A stretch of DNA of 64,000 nt, taken from contig NZ_QGTW01000006.1 of the NCBI RefSeq assembly GCF_003182355.1, positions 186,001 to 250,000 of the forward strand, written 5' to 3'. This document shows, in pieces, positions 25,898 through 34,391 of the stretch (positions are counted from its first letter, which is position 1; every line of letters starts with the position of its first letter). The DNA is from Cytobacillus oceanisediminis. Its GTDB lineage: Bacteria > Bacillota > Bacilli > Bacillales > Cytobacillaceae. A program made the translations under genes and the position numbers. The notes beneath the pieces are model-generated. The model worked only from the letters and a program-made list of their open reading frames with translations, searched no databases and was not told where the DNA came from.

Positions 25898-26668
25898 TTA
25901 TACGGCATCTTCTTCTCCCAGATAAGCTTCTATTACTTTAGGATTATTCTGGATTTCTTCTGGTGTCCCATAGCCAATCAGCTTGCCGAAATCCAGCACT
26001 GCAATATGATCGGATAAATCCATGACAACTCCCATGTCATGCTCTATCAAAATAATGGTTGTATTCATTTCCTCGTGGATATCGATAATATAGCGTGCCA
26101 TATCCTCTTTTTCCTCGCTGTTCATCCCGGCCATTGGTTCATCCAAAAGAAGGATCTCTGGTTCCAATGCAAGCGCCCTGCCGGTTTCAACCCGTTTTTG
26201 CAAACCGTAGGAAAGTGTACCCACAGGCGTGTTCCGTATGTGTTCAATTTCGAGGAAATCGATTACCTGCTCAACCTTTTCACGATGTTCAACTTCTTCT
26301 CTTTGCGCTTTTCCCCAATAAAGGCCTCCTGAAAGAACCCCTGTTTTCATCCTTACATGCCGGCCGAGCATAAGATTGTCCAAAACCGATAAATGAGGAA
26401 AAAGTTCAATATTCTGGAATGCCCGGGCAATTCCAAGGCTGGCTCTTTTATGGGGCTTATAGCGGGTTATATCTTCCCCCTTGAAATTGATCGACCCGGA
26501 AGCCGGCCTGTAAAGACCGCTAATGCAATTCAGCATACTCGTCTTACCTGCACCATTTGGCCCAATGAGTGAAAAAATCTCTCCTTCCTTCACTTCATAA
26601 GAGACATGATCCAGAGCAACAACTCCGCCAAATCGCAGTGTGACATCTTTAATCTCTAAAATTCCCAA
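25898..26668 (-). CDS. livG: Branched-chain-type ABC transporter ATPase LivG
   Basis: 256 residues. Walker A LIGPNGAGKTSMLNCISGLYRP, signature LSYGLQKRVETGRAL, Walker B ILLLDEPMAGMNSEEKE, H-loop LIEHDMGVVMDLSDH. N-terminal LEIKDVTLRFGGVVALDHVSYEV and the long insertion GVLSGGLYWGKAQREEVEHREKV typical of LivG. First gene of the cluster; promoter presumably in 26669-26880. Confidence 0.92.
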   Translation of the reverse strand: MGILEIKDVTLRFGGVVALDHVSYEVKEGEIFSLIGPNGAGKTSMLNCISGLYRPASGSINFKGEDITRYKPHKRASLGIARAFQNIELFPHLSVLDNLMLGRHVRMKTGVLSGGLYWGKAQREEVEHREKVEQVIDFLEIEHIRNTPVGTLSYGLQKRVETGRALALEPEILLLDEPMAGMNSEEKEDMARYIIDIHEEMNTTIILIEHDMGVVMDLSDHIAVLDFGKLIGYGTPEEIQNNPKVIEAYLGEEDAV

Positions 26669-26917
26669 ACTTTCAATCCTCCTTTTTTCGAGCAGCGAAA
26701 TATATTTTATAAAATTATGAATAGTTTAAATATTCTTTATACAATACTTTTTTCCTTTTTTTCTTAAAAATATTTTTTCACAGACCCCAGCACTTTCTCA
26801 TTTTTATGTTCATTGAATTTTTGATATGACAATTTCCTTATGTGGATGTGTTTTTCACTATAGATATAGGAGAATTTAGGAGACTTTAAGATTATCGTTC
26901 AGGAAATTGAAAAACGT
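26669..26917. other. AT-rich gap upstream of livG
   Basis: No gene. Presumed to hold the promoter of the ABC operon; I could not single out a convincing -35/-10 pair or operator. Followed by the tandem repeat at 26918. Confidence 0.4.
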
Positions 26918-27021
26918 ACTCATGAGGACGATTAGTTCCTTTTCTCTCTGCTTTTTCCTTCTAACGGGCACTAATGAAGACGATTTGTTCCCTTTCTCAC
27001 TGTTTTTCCCATTCTACAAGC
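26918..27021 (-). repeat. 52-bp tandem repeat, two units, at the break of an adh relic
   Basis: Unit 1 starts ACTCATGAGGACGATTAGTTCC at 26918 and unit 2 ACTAATGAAGACGATTTGTTCC at 26970: period exactly 52 bp with good conservation to the end (TCTAACGGGC / TCTACAAGC). A third start (ACGAG) at 27022 marks where alcohol-dehydrogenase homology begins. Confidence 0.75.
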
Positions 27022-27045
27022 ACGAGTTGGAGCCTTGCGTATTCT

Positions 27046-27646
27046 GACAGCTGCTAGTTTTTCGTCAACCGTATCAACTGCAACGACCTTTAATCCCATT
27101 GCTTTAGGATATTGGACTGCCACATGGCCTAGTCCCCCTATTCCATAAACAGCCACCCATTCACCCGGTTTTGCCTCCCCGACTTTAAGGGCTTTATATG
27201 TAGTCACTCCTGCACAAAAGATTGGTGCAACTTCAACATAATCAAGCGAATCGGGAACTTTTACTACATAGCGTTCATCTGCCAGGCAATATTCTGCGCA
27301 GCCGCCATTGATTGAATAGCCGGCATTAGCTGGTTATGGCAAAGAGTTTCACGTCCTGTTAAGCAATATTCACATTGTCCGCAAGCGGAATACAGCCAAG
27401 GAACACACCCCTGTCTCCTGCCTTCAAGTGAGTAACTCCTTCTCCGGCCTCAACAATTTCCCCTACACCTTCATGGCCAGATATGAGCGGAAGTGTTGGT
27501 TTACCGGCCAGTCTCCATGGGCTGCATGCAAATCTGTATGGCAAATGCCGCAAGCTTTGATTTTCACTAAAACATCCTACTAATGGAATTTTTATGTTTT
27601 CAATTGCCAGGTTTTCTTTAAATTCATGTACCACTGCCGCTTTCAT
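27046..27646 (-). pseudogene. Zinc alcohol dehydrogenase relic, frameshifted and truncated
   Basis: The N-terminus is intact (KAAVVHEFKENLAIENIKIP) and [28 protein letters not shown] is in frame, but the segment between is garbled by indels. After GDR the zinc-lobe [20 protein letters not shown] continues in another frame, then NAGYS and [35 protein letters not shown] (NAD-binding GxGGLG) in a third. At least four frame changes are needed. Homology stops at DEKLAAV near 27046, about two-thirds through a ~340-residue AdhA/AdhT-like enzyme, exactly where 52-bp repeats begin. Clearly non-functional. Confidence 0.9.
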
Positions 27647-27905
27647 TTTTTTTCAGTGCTGCAATGTTGTTCACACATGTCCTCTCACCTCTAGCGTTAA
27701 TTTAGCCTATCAACCACGGGTTTATTGTCTTAAAAATGACATTATTCTACAATATATTTGTGAATATTTTCACATACCAAACGAACATTTATAACATTTT
27801 TTCTAACAAATTAATAAATAGCTTATTTTTAAATTACATATTGATTAAAACTCAAAAATATACATAACAATGCTAGTAGAACATTTTAAAAAAGGAGAAT
27901 TTCAC

Positions 27906-28370
27906 TTGATCTGTGTATGCGAAGAGTTATATCCTCCCCGTTACGGCCTTTCCGGAAAAGCTGCCATCGTCGAAGATAAACAGACTGTATTAAAAAATTT
28001 TGGATTACGGGACGAACGTTGGCTGCGTTTATGGAATATTGACTGCAGACTTCTAACAATGTTTTATCAATCACTCGATCCCCGGTATGACTGGTTTATT
28101 GTCGTTTATGATTATGAGAAGTTTTGTATAGATAGTGAAGTTAAAGAAGCCATTATCTGGCATGAGGTTGGGCACATCACCTACCCTGTTGGGCGCAACA
28201 GCATATGTGTGGAAAACGAAATCAAATGCGACCATATTGCTGTTAATAGCGGACAGAAGGAAGGATTGAAAAAGGTGCTCGATCTTACGCTTAATATGGC
28301 ACGCTCACTTAACAATGAATTGCTTATGAGCATGACAAATAAAAGAAAGGAAAGAATAAAGGCTTACTAG
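27906..28370 (+). CDS. Small zincin-like putative metalloprotease
   Basis: 154 residues from TTG 27906, 7-8 nt after AAAAAGGAG; an in-frame ATG at 27870 has no site. The helix EAIIWHEVGHITYPVG carries the HExxH zinc motif (His86, Glu87, His90), and ENEIKCDHIAVNSG 15 residues later supplies the E-x-x-x-D that often gives the third ligand. No signal peptide or membrane segment, so cytoplasmic. Resembles phage or IrrE-like small zincins in layout, but I do not recognise the family. Single gene with its own terminator. Confidence 0.7.
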   Translation: MICVCEELYPPRYGLSGKAAIVEDKQTVLKNFGLRDERWLRLWNIDCRLLTMFYQSLDPRYDWFIVVYDYEKFCIDSEVKEAIIWHEVGHITYPVGRNSICVENEIKCDHIAVNSGQKEGLKKVLDLTLNMARSLNNELLMSMTNKRKERIKAY

Positions 28371-28392
28371 GATCTGAAGGGATCCTTTTTTA
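28369..28392 (+). terminator. Terminator of the zincin gene
   Basis: AGGATC (28369-28374) pairs with GATCCT (28381-28386) followed by TTTTTT; overlaps the stop codon. Confidence 0.75.
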
Positions 28393-28403
28393 ATTGCTTG
28401 CTT

Positions 28404-28585
28404 TGTTAAAGCTCATTATTGATTTTGTCCTATGTTGATTTGAGCGTAAGGCGTGAGAGCCTCGAAAATGCATTCGCATTTTCGTGCGGTGCTTGCTCGA
28501 AGATGCTTATTCAATGCCCAGCGGGAATACGTATCAAAGAGAGCCCCCGGGGTCCGCTGAGATTCTTGTGCGGAAATCCTTAACA
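28404..28585 (-). repeat. Dispersed modular element, copy 2 (reverse orientation)
   Basis: Reverse-strand copy of the 7549 element. Terminal TGTTAAAGCTCATTATTGAT at 28404, AATCAACATAG-type box, the hairpin GAAAATGC-ATTC-GCATTTTC at 28464-28483, the GATGCTTATTCAATG block, then a shortened GC-rich part ending TTAACA at 28585. The outer half is shorter than in copies 1 and 3. Confidence 0.75.
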
Positions 28586-28839
28586 GAGCTAATTGCTTCT
28601 AAAATTTCCCTGTCCAAACAGGAACCTCTTCTGCCTATACGGGCGCTTTATGAAGTTTTTCCATTTCCAGGCACCATTTAGTTTATTCACTACACGGGTG
28701 CTGAGAGGTATTTTTAGATTTTCGTGCAAGTTTTGAATCATGAATCCTGACTCTGGACAAAATAAATGCAATTATCGGTTTTTTTCCGGATTGTGGATTA
28801 CTTAGCAAATTTATGGTACCCTTTAGTTCAGAATAGGAA
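28586..28839. other. Gap between repeat copy 2 and the GIY-YIG gene
   Basis: No convincing gene. A 60-codon minus-strand open frame (28589-28771) has no ribosome site and reads unlike protein. Presumed to hold the promoter of the GIY-YIG gene near its right end. Confidence 0.4.
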
Positions 28840-29223
28840 GTGATGATATTGATTAAAATTGAAATCCCTGAACCAAATCTCGTGATTACAAAAAACAGGC
28901 AAACAGGACAAGCAAGCGAAAGTGAGCTTAGCAGTGTCTATGGCTTCACAGATTACCATAAGATTCCCAGAGACAAAGGCGGCATGATTTTGTTTTTTGA
29001 TGTGAATGAAGACCTGCTGTTTGTAGGGAAAGCCCGCAAATTAAGACAGCGTGTCAAAAAGCATTTTGAAGACAATGTATCGCCAATCAAAAATCACCGT
29101 GATGAAGTCTATAAAATTGCCGTTATCTATGTGGAAGATAGCATGGAACGGGAAATTTATGAAACCTATATTATCAATACACTGCAAGCAAAATATAATA
29201 TTGACAAAGTCTTCTACAAGTAA
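28840..29223 (+). CDS. Stand-alone GIY-YIG nuclease-domain protein
   Basis: 127 residues. The C-terminal ~80 are a UvrC-N-like GIY-YIG fold: KGGMILFFDVNEDLLFVGKARKLRQRVKKHFE (the GIY/YIG positions are G-M-I and F-V-G, with the conserved Arg in LRQR), and the Glu in REIYETYIINTLQAKYN. The first ~45 residues are unrelated. Expected to cut DNA or act in repair, but the classic Tyr residues are replaced (MIL, FVG), so activity is uncertain. Start is GTG 28840, ATG 28843 or TTG 28849 after AGGAAG. Confidence 0.8.
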   Translation: MMILIKIEIPEPNLVITKNRQTGQASESELSSVYGFTDYHKIPRDKGGMILFFDVNEDLLFVGKARKLRQRVKKHFEDNVSPIKNHRDEVYKIAVIYVEDSMEREIYETYIINTLQAKYNIDKVFYK

Positions 29224-29248
29224 AAAGGCCAGTTAGGCCTTTTTTTCT
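29222..29248 (+). terminator. Terminator of the GIY-YIG gene
   Basis: AAAGGCC (29224-29230) pairs with GGCCTTT (29236-29242), 5-nt loop, eight T. Confidence 0.88.
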
Positions 29249-29255
29249 GTTCACT

Positions 29256-29284
29256 AAAAAAACAGACCCTTTTAAAAGAGTCTG
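29256..29284 (-). terminator. Terminator of pssA
   Basis: CAGACCCTTTTAAAAGAGTCTG at 29263-29284 is self-complementary except for one pair; minus-strand T run TTTTTTT follows. Adjacent to the pssA stop. Confidence 0.8.
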
Positions 29285-29980
29285 CTAATCGATGTCTTTT
29301 TTATTTTTTCCTTTAATAAACCTATAGGCCAAATACGCTATATATAGCGGAATGGCAATGTAAATCAAGTTGGGAAATGGTCCATATGAACCCTTATAGA
29401 TAACGTATAATACACTTCCCAAAAAGATTGTAACGATTGTCCCATATTTTGGAAGAGGGACTTCCTTAAAGCTGGGAATTCGTATTCTGCTTACCATTAA
29501 AAAACATAGTGCCGTGAACACAACCGTTGTGATGATATTGGGAATCCGGTCACCAAACAGTGTCAGAATAGCCATAATACCTCCGGCTGCGGTTATGGGC
29601 ACTCCGATAAAATAGTTCAGCGAGGATTTCGGAGGGCTTATGTTAAATCTGGCCAATCGATAGGCTCCGAACAATGGAAAAAGACCGGAAACAATTAATC
29701 CAAGTATTCCAAATTGAAAGAAGTATGTATAAAATACCAAAAACGAGGGTGCAACTCCGAACGTAACAATGTCTGCCAGTGAATCCAGCTCTTTTCCAAG
29801 CGTACTATCCGCTTTCAGCATTCTGGCGAGCCTGCCGTCCATGCTATCAAGCATCATGCCAATTAATATGAGAATAGCTGCATTTTTGAATTGTCCATTG
29901 GCAGCAAAACCAATTGAAAGAAAACCGCAATATAAGTTACCCAACGTAACCATGTTTGGGATTGTTTTAATAAAACGCAC
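29285..29980 (-). CDS. pssA: CDP-diacylglycerol-serine O-phosphatidyltransferase
   Basis: 231 residues, about seven membrane segments. The CDP-alcohol phosphotransferase motif D-x2-D-G-x2-A-R-x8-G-x3-D-x3-D is complete (DSMDGRLARML then GKELDSLAD). IPNMVTLGNLYCGFLSI at the N-terminus is typical of Gram-positive PssA. Makes phosphatidylserine, precursor of phosphatidylethanolamine, in the membrane. Start must be GTG 29980, since TGA lies in frame upstream; ribosome site is weak. The psd gene usually near pssA is not adjacent. Confidence 0.93.
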   Translation of the reverse strand: MRFIKTIPNMVTLGNLYCGFLSIGFAANGQFKNAAILILIGMMLDSMDGRLARMLKADSTLGKELDSLADIVTFGVAPSFLVFYTYFFQFGILGLIVSGLFPLFGAYRLARFNISPPKSSLNYFIGVPITAAGGIMAILTLFGDRIPNIITTVVFTALCFLMVSRIRIPSFKEVPLPKYGTIVTIFLGSVLYVIYKGSYGPFPNLIYIAIPLYIAYLAYRFIKGKNKKDID

Positions 29981-30110
29981 TCGTGACCATCACACTCCAA
30001 ATTTTACAAAAAGTTTATTTTAGTATGTATTCCCATTCATTATATCATTTAATCCTTGTACACAGTTGCCTTCTTTCAAATAGCGACAGCAAAAATACAT
30101 CACATGGTTA

Positions 30111-30415
30111 CTTGTCCATACAACAATCGTTAAGCTTTCATTATTTATTGTATAGACAAGGAGGTACTAAACGGCGGAACAATCATCGACTCCCATACCA
30201 CTTTTAATAACAACACGTTTGTTGTCACCTATGTAACATCCACGTTACTTTTAAAAGAATTAAAAAAAAGCGATAACATCCGACTGGTTCTTTCAGGGCT
30301 TTACCAATCTAATCAGGGCAGTGATTCGTATTGATTTTGGGAGTATTACTATTATCTATTCTTAGCCAATGAAAAGACCCTTAACTTATAGATTAAGGGT
30401 CTTTTCATTTTTTTA
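30111..30415 (+). other. Unexplained short plus-strand transcription unit
   Basis: A 13-bp inverted repeat (CTTGTCCATACAA 30111-30123, TTGTATAGACAAG 30148-30160) runs into a perfect AAGGAGGT (30158-30165). Downstream one frame is open to TGA at 30332-30334 and reads like protein (LNGGTIIDSHTTFNNNTFVV, TSTLLLKELKKSDNIRLVLSG), yet no ATG, GTG or TTG follows the site in that frame. A strong terminator ends the unit. Could be a small gene with a lost or non-standard start, or an RNA. The remaining gap (29981-30110 and 30416-30526) shows nothing clear. Confidence 0.5.
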
Positions 30416-30416
30416 T
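30368..30416 (+). terminator. Strong terminator of the 30.1-kb unit
   Basis: AATGAAAAGACCCTTAA (30368-30384) pairs with TTAAGGGTCTTTTCATT (30393-30409), then seven T. A 17-bp perfect stem; symmetrical enough to act on the minus strand too, but no minus gene ends here. Confidence 0.88.
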
Positions 30417-30526
30417 CTTCTGATTCCATCTTGCTTTCAGAAGTTTTTATCTTACAAAACTCAGCGCCGCCAGCCCATGAAACGTTCTTGCTTACTTTTA
30501 AAGTTCTTTCTCTTTTTTCATAGACT

Positions 30527-31621
30527 TTATTTTCTCCGCTGAGATTCCCTTGTTAAAACTTCTTCTGTGTGCTCGCCTTTTTTTGGTGGCAATGCCACTT
30601 CTGACTTTAAACCGCCATGCATCTTAATGGCAGGATAACTTAGGTTTTTTTCAAAAGTTCTTTTGTAAAGTGGAAAGTCTTTCAGTTCCTCCGTTTCCAA
30701 TATAGGAGTCAGGCAGCAATCAACTGCTTGTCCAAATTCGGACCATTCCCTCATTGTTCTGCTTATGAATAGTTCCGTTACTTCCATAAAAATAGGATTA
30801 TCACCATTAGTCTTGGAAAACTGAGCCTCGATCCAATCTTCCCTCCCCGTTGCTTTACAGAAGTTCACCCAAAACTTAGGCTCCAGAGCAGCAAGTGCCA
30901 TGAAACGTTTATCCCATGTTTCATAGATTGAATAAGCAATGATTTCCCCATTTAAAACAGAAATTCCATTTGAATAGCCTGTCTCATTCTCAATCAGCAA
31001 ATGGTTTCCCATGATTGAAGCCATAACCTCGGCTATGGAAATACAATGATAACCGCCATTGCCGGTAAGCTTACAGGAAAGCAAAGCAGCCAGTATTCTT
31101 TCGCTCGCTGCCATGCCTCCCATATAATCTGCCATTGTATTGGCGGGATGAATTGGCCTTCCGTTTCGATCCTTTAACTGGGCAAGGACCCCACTGACTG
31201 CCATATAGTTTAAGTCATGGCTTCCCAGGTTGCGGTAGCCTTCATTCTCACAGTAGCCTGTAAGGGAGCAATAGACGATATCTGGTTTCAGCATTTTAAC
31301 TGAATCATAATCAAGCCCCAGCTTTTTCATAACACCTGGACGGAAACTTTCTAGAACAGCATCACTTTCAGCTATCAGCTTCAGGGCAGCAACTCGCCCA
31401 TCATCCTTTTTTAAATCCAGCGTTATGCTTTTTTTTCCGCGGTTATTGGCCACAAATACAGCACCTGTACCCTCGATTTTGATATCTAAATGTCTGCCCG
31501 GGTCTCCATTTACCGGTTCCACTTTAATGATTTCAGCTCCCAGTTCCGCCAGTCTCATTGAGCCATATGGGCCTGGGAGATAATTTGAAAAGTCGATTAT
31601 TCTTATGCCTTTTAACATCAT
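30527..31621 (-). CDS. CaiB/BaiF family (class III) CoA-transferase
   Basis: 364 residues. Begins LKGIRIIDFSNYLPGPYGSMRLAELGAEIIKVE, the family signature; catalytic Asp in HPANTMADYMGGMAA; NNRGKKSITLDLKK and ESFRPGVMKKLGLDYD are also typical, as in alpha-methylacyl-CoA racemase/CaiB enzymes. Moves CoA between acids or racemises 2-methylacyl-CoA. Last gene of the acyl-CoA cluster, 17 bp after the CoA ligase. A racemase role would fit oxidation of methyl-branched acids (inference). Confidence 0.9.
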   Translation of the reverse strand: MMLKGIRIIDFSNYLPGPYGSMRLAELGAEIIKVEPVNGDPGRHLDIKIEGTGAVFVANNRGKKSITLDLKKDDGRVAALKLIAESDAVLESFRPGVMKKLGLDYDSVKMLKPDIVYCSLTGYCENEGYRNLGSHDLNYMAVSGVLAQLKDRNGRPIHPANTMADYMGGMAASERILAALLSCKLTGNGGYHCISIAEVMASIMGNHLLIENETGYSNGISVLNGEIIAYSIYETWDKRFMALAALEPKFWVNFCKATGREDWIEAQFSKTNGDNPIFMEVTELFISRTMREWSEFGQAVDCCLTPILETEELKDFPLYKRTFEKNLSYPAIKMHGGLKSEVALPPKKGEHTEEVLTRESQRRK

Positions 31622-31638
31622 GCAATCCTTTCTGCGGC

Positions 31639-33213
31639 TTATATTTTCCCATCTGCAAATAAATCTTCAAGCTGTTTGCGAAGCATGAATTTTTGGATCT
31701 TGCCGCTTGCATTTCTTGGCAGGACATCACAAAATACATACTTTCTTGGCCGTTTATAATTGGCGAGCTCGATGCTGTTTCTACAAAGTTCGTCCAGCGC
31801 TTGTTCTGTCAGGGAAGGATCTTTTTTTACAACAAATGCCGTAACTGTTTCTCCCCATCGGTCATCAGGCTGGCCGATTACCGCAACATCAAGAACTCCA
31901 TTATGCGTATATAAAACATCTTCTACTTCACGTGGATAGATATTTTCTCCTCCGCTTATGATCATGTCGTCGACACGGTCTTTTACAAATAGATACCCCT
32001 CTTCATCCAGGAACCCAATATCGCCCGAATGGTACCAGCCGCCATGCATCGCATTTTGGGTAGCTTCTTCCCGATTGAAATAGCCACTCATCATACATGG
32101 GCCTTTCACGATTATTTCGCCTGTTTCTCCTGCTGGAACGGTATCTTCCGGATCTGACGGGCCGTTTTCGTTTGGCCGGACAATTCGTATTTCATGATTT
32201 AGGCATGCCTGCCCCGCGGAGCCTGCTTTTCTGATCTGGTCGTGTTCAGACAGGAACGAGATAGCAGGGCCCATCTCCGTCATTCCATATGCCTGCACAA
32301 GGGAAATACCCAATTTCTCGCGGCAAGCATAAACGAGTGCAGGAGCCATCGGAGCTGCCCCGTAAAGCCCCAGTTTAAGGCTTTCAAGATTATAATCACT
32401 GAGGTTTTCCTGCAGAAGCATATTCCACATTGTTGGTGCCGCGAAAAATTTTGTAATTTTGTCTTCAGTAATTAACCGTAAAACTTCTTTCGGTTCAAAA
32501 TGATGGAGGATTGTATTTTTTGCACCCACATGCACACGGGGCAAAAAGGCACAATGAAGCTCTGCACAATGAAACATAGGTGCGGTTACGAGGCCATTAT
32601 CGCTGCTTTCGAGCTTTGTTGCCCCGATGACGATGAGGCTTTGTTCCACCATATCCCGATGGCGATGAACCACACCCTTTGGCCTCCCGGTTGTACCGCT
32701 AGTGTACATGATGGCGTATAAGTCATTCTCTTCTATATCCCCTTCAATATCGGTGTGTGGTGCCAAATCGACTTTTTCTCGATAAGATGCTGCATATTCG
32801 GGCGCGTTTTCATCAATGTACCAGAAGGATGTGTGGGGGAAACGCTGAGCAATGGGAGTAATGCCGGATTCCAGCATTTGCTCAAATAACACTACTTTTG
32901 GTTCGGCATCCTGGAGAATATAAGCTACTTCCTCGGACATCAGCCTGAAGTTGATCGGATTGAACACCGCACCAATTTTAGCACAGGCAAAAAACGCAGT
33001 TGCCAATTCTTCGGTGTTAAATAAATAGGTTGAAACCCTATCGCCTTTCCTTACACCTGCATTTAATAGGGCATTTGCGAGTTTATTAATTTCCAGGCTC
33101 CATTCTTTGTAAGTAAAACGCAGATTTTTCCTGACATCATACAAAGCTTCTTTGTTCGGAAACTTCCCAGCAGTTAAATCAAAAATGTTCCCAATTGTAG
33201 TCGTCAATTTCAT
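31639..33213 (-). CDS. AMP-forming fatty-acid/medium-chain CoA ligase
   Basis: 524 residues, ANL superfamily: P-loop AIMYTSGTTGRPKGVVHRH, A5 QAYGMTEMGP, A7 WYHSGDIGFLDEEGYLFVKDR, A8 DDMIISGGENIYPREVED, and the lid lysine in RNASGKIQKFML. Resembles FadD/LcfB-like ligases. Activates the acid entering the beta-oxidation-like pathway encoded around it. ATG 33213 lies very close to GGGGAGG; TTG two codons further is an alternative. Confidence 0.9.
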   Translation of the reverse strand: MKLTTTIGNIFDLTAGKFPNKEALYDVRKNLRFTYKEWSLEINKLANALLNAGVRKGDRVSTYLFNTEELATAFFACAKIGAVFNPINFRLMSEEVAYILQDAEPKVVLFEQMLESGITPIAQRFPHTSFWYIDENAPEYAASYREKVDLAPHTDIEGDIEENDLYAIMYTSGTTGRPKGVVHRHRDMVEQSLIVIGATKLESSDNGLVTAPMFHCAELHCAFLPRVHVGAKNTILHHFEPKEVLRLITEDKITKFFAAPTMWNMLLQENLSDYNLESLKLGLYGAAPMAPALVYACREKLGISLVQAYGMTEMGPAISFLSEHDQIRKAGSAGQACLNHEIRIVRPNENGPSDPEDTVPAGETGEIIVKGPCMMSGYFNREEATQNAMHGGWYHSGDIGFLDEEGYLFVKDRVDDMIISGGENIYPREVEDVLYTHNGVLDVAVIGQPDDRWGETVTAFVVKKDPSLTEQALDELCRNSIELANYKRPRKYVFCDVLPRNASGKIQKFMLRKQLEDLFADGKI

Positions 33214-33227
33214 TCCTCCCCATATTT

Positions 33228-34379
33228 TTAATCTAATCTTTCAATAATTGTTGCATTTGCCATTCCATGGCCTTCGCACATTGTCTGCAGGCCGTAGCGT
33301 CCTCCGGTCCTTTCCAATTCATGCATCATGGTGACCATTAAGCGGGCTCCGCTTCCTCCAAGCGGATGGCCAAGCGCTATCGCACCGCCGTTAGGATTGA
33401 GCTTGCCCGGATCGGCCCCTGTTTCCTTCAGCCAGGCAAGCGGGACAGGGGCAAAAGCTTCGTTCACTTCAAAAACATCAATCTCATCAATTAATAAACC
33501 GGCTTTTTTTAAGACTATTTCTGTTGCCGGAATCGGTCCTGTCAGCATTAAAGTAGGATCAGAACCTACCACTGAACGGGCAAGAATCCTAAACCTCGGT
33601 TTAAGCCCCAGTTCCTCAGCTTTTTCTCGGGACATAATCAAAAGGGCAGCTGCCCCATCACTTATTTGGCTTGAGTTGCCTGCATGAATAACTCCATCTT
33701 CCTTGAAAACTGTTTTTAAACTGCACAGGGCATCTACAGATGTTCCTTTCCGGGGTCCGGAATCTTCTTTAACTGTAACGGTTTGTCCGTCAGGCAGAGT
33801 CACTTCCACTGGTGCAATCTCCCGGGCAAAATAGCCTCCAGCTTGTGCCTTCAGTGCTTTTTGATGGCTTTCATATGAGTAATGATCCAATTGTTTTCTT
33901 GTAAATCCATACTTTTCTGCAATTCGTTCTGCCGATAATCCCTGATGAATAATTTCATGCCTGCTTGTCAAATTATTGCTGAATCCAACACCTTGATAGC
34001 TGGAGCCTATAGGCACACGGGACATGCTTTCAACTCCGCCTGCAATGACAACATTCATATCTCCGGCTAAAATAGCCTGTGCAGCGAAATGGACAGCCTG
34101 CTGGCTTGAACCACACTGGCGGTCAATAGTTATTCCAGGAACCTCAATAGGAAAACCGGCAATCAAAGCGGCTACCCTCGCAATATCCCCTGTTTGTTCT
34201 CCAATTTGCGATACGCATCCAAGGATGACATCTTCAATAATGACCGGGTCAATGCCAGCACGATTTACCAGGGCTTTTAAAGCCTCTGCAGCCAGATCAT
34301 CGGCCCGGATATCTTTTAAAAGTCCATTTTTTTTGCCGACAGGGGTGCGCACTCCTTCTACAATGACAGCTTCACGCAT
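33228..34379 (-). CDS. Thiolase (acetyl-CoA C-acyltransferase)
   Basis: 383 residues. Nucleophile Cys89 in DRQCGSSQQAVHFA; C-terminal His in NGGAIALGHPLGGSGARL; second Cys in MCEGHGMANA (family usually C-x-G-x-G). Performs thiolytic cleavage of 3-ketoacyl-CoA. ATG follows AAGGAGGAG. Between the CoA ligase and acyl-CoA dehydrogenase, 12-15 bp spacings: one operon. An enoyl-CoA hydratase is not in this cluster. Confidence 0.93.
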   Translation of the reverse strand: MREAVIVEGVRTPVGKKNGLLKDIRADDLAAEALKALVNRAGIDPVIIEDVILGCVSQIGEQTGDIARVAALIAGFPIEVPGITIDRQCGSSQQAVHFAAQAILAGDMNVVIAGGVESMSRVPIGSSYQGVGFSNNLTSRHEIIHQGLSAERIAEKYGFTRKQLDHYSYESHQKALKAQAGGYFAREIAPVEVTLPDGQTVTVKEDSGPRKGTSVDALCSLKTVFKEDGVIHAGNSSQISDGAAALLIMSREKAEELGLKPRFRILARSVVGSDPTLMLTGPIPATEIVLKKAGLLIDEIDVFEVNEAFAPVPLAWLKETGADPGKLNPNGGAIALGHPLGGSGARLMVTMMHELERTGGRYGLQTMCEGHGMANATIIERLD

Positions 34380-34391
34380 ATTTGCTCCTCC

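Noticed and set aside
26669..27646. Intact alcohol dehydrogenase
   Set aside because: Needs at least four frame corrections and lacks its C-terminal third.
28589..28771. 60-codon minus-strand open frame beside repeat copy 2
   Set aside because: No ribosome site; composition unlike protein; overlaps the edge of the repeat gap.
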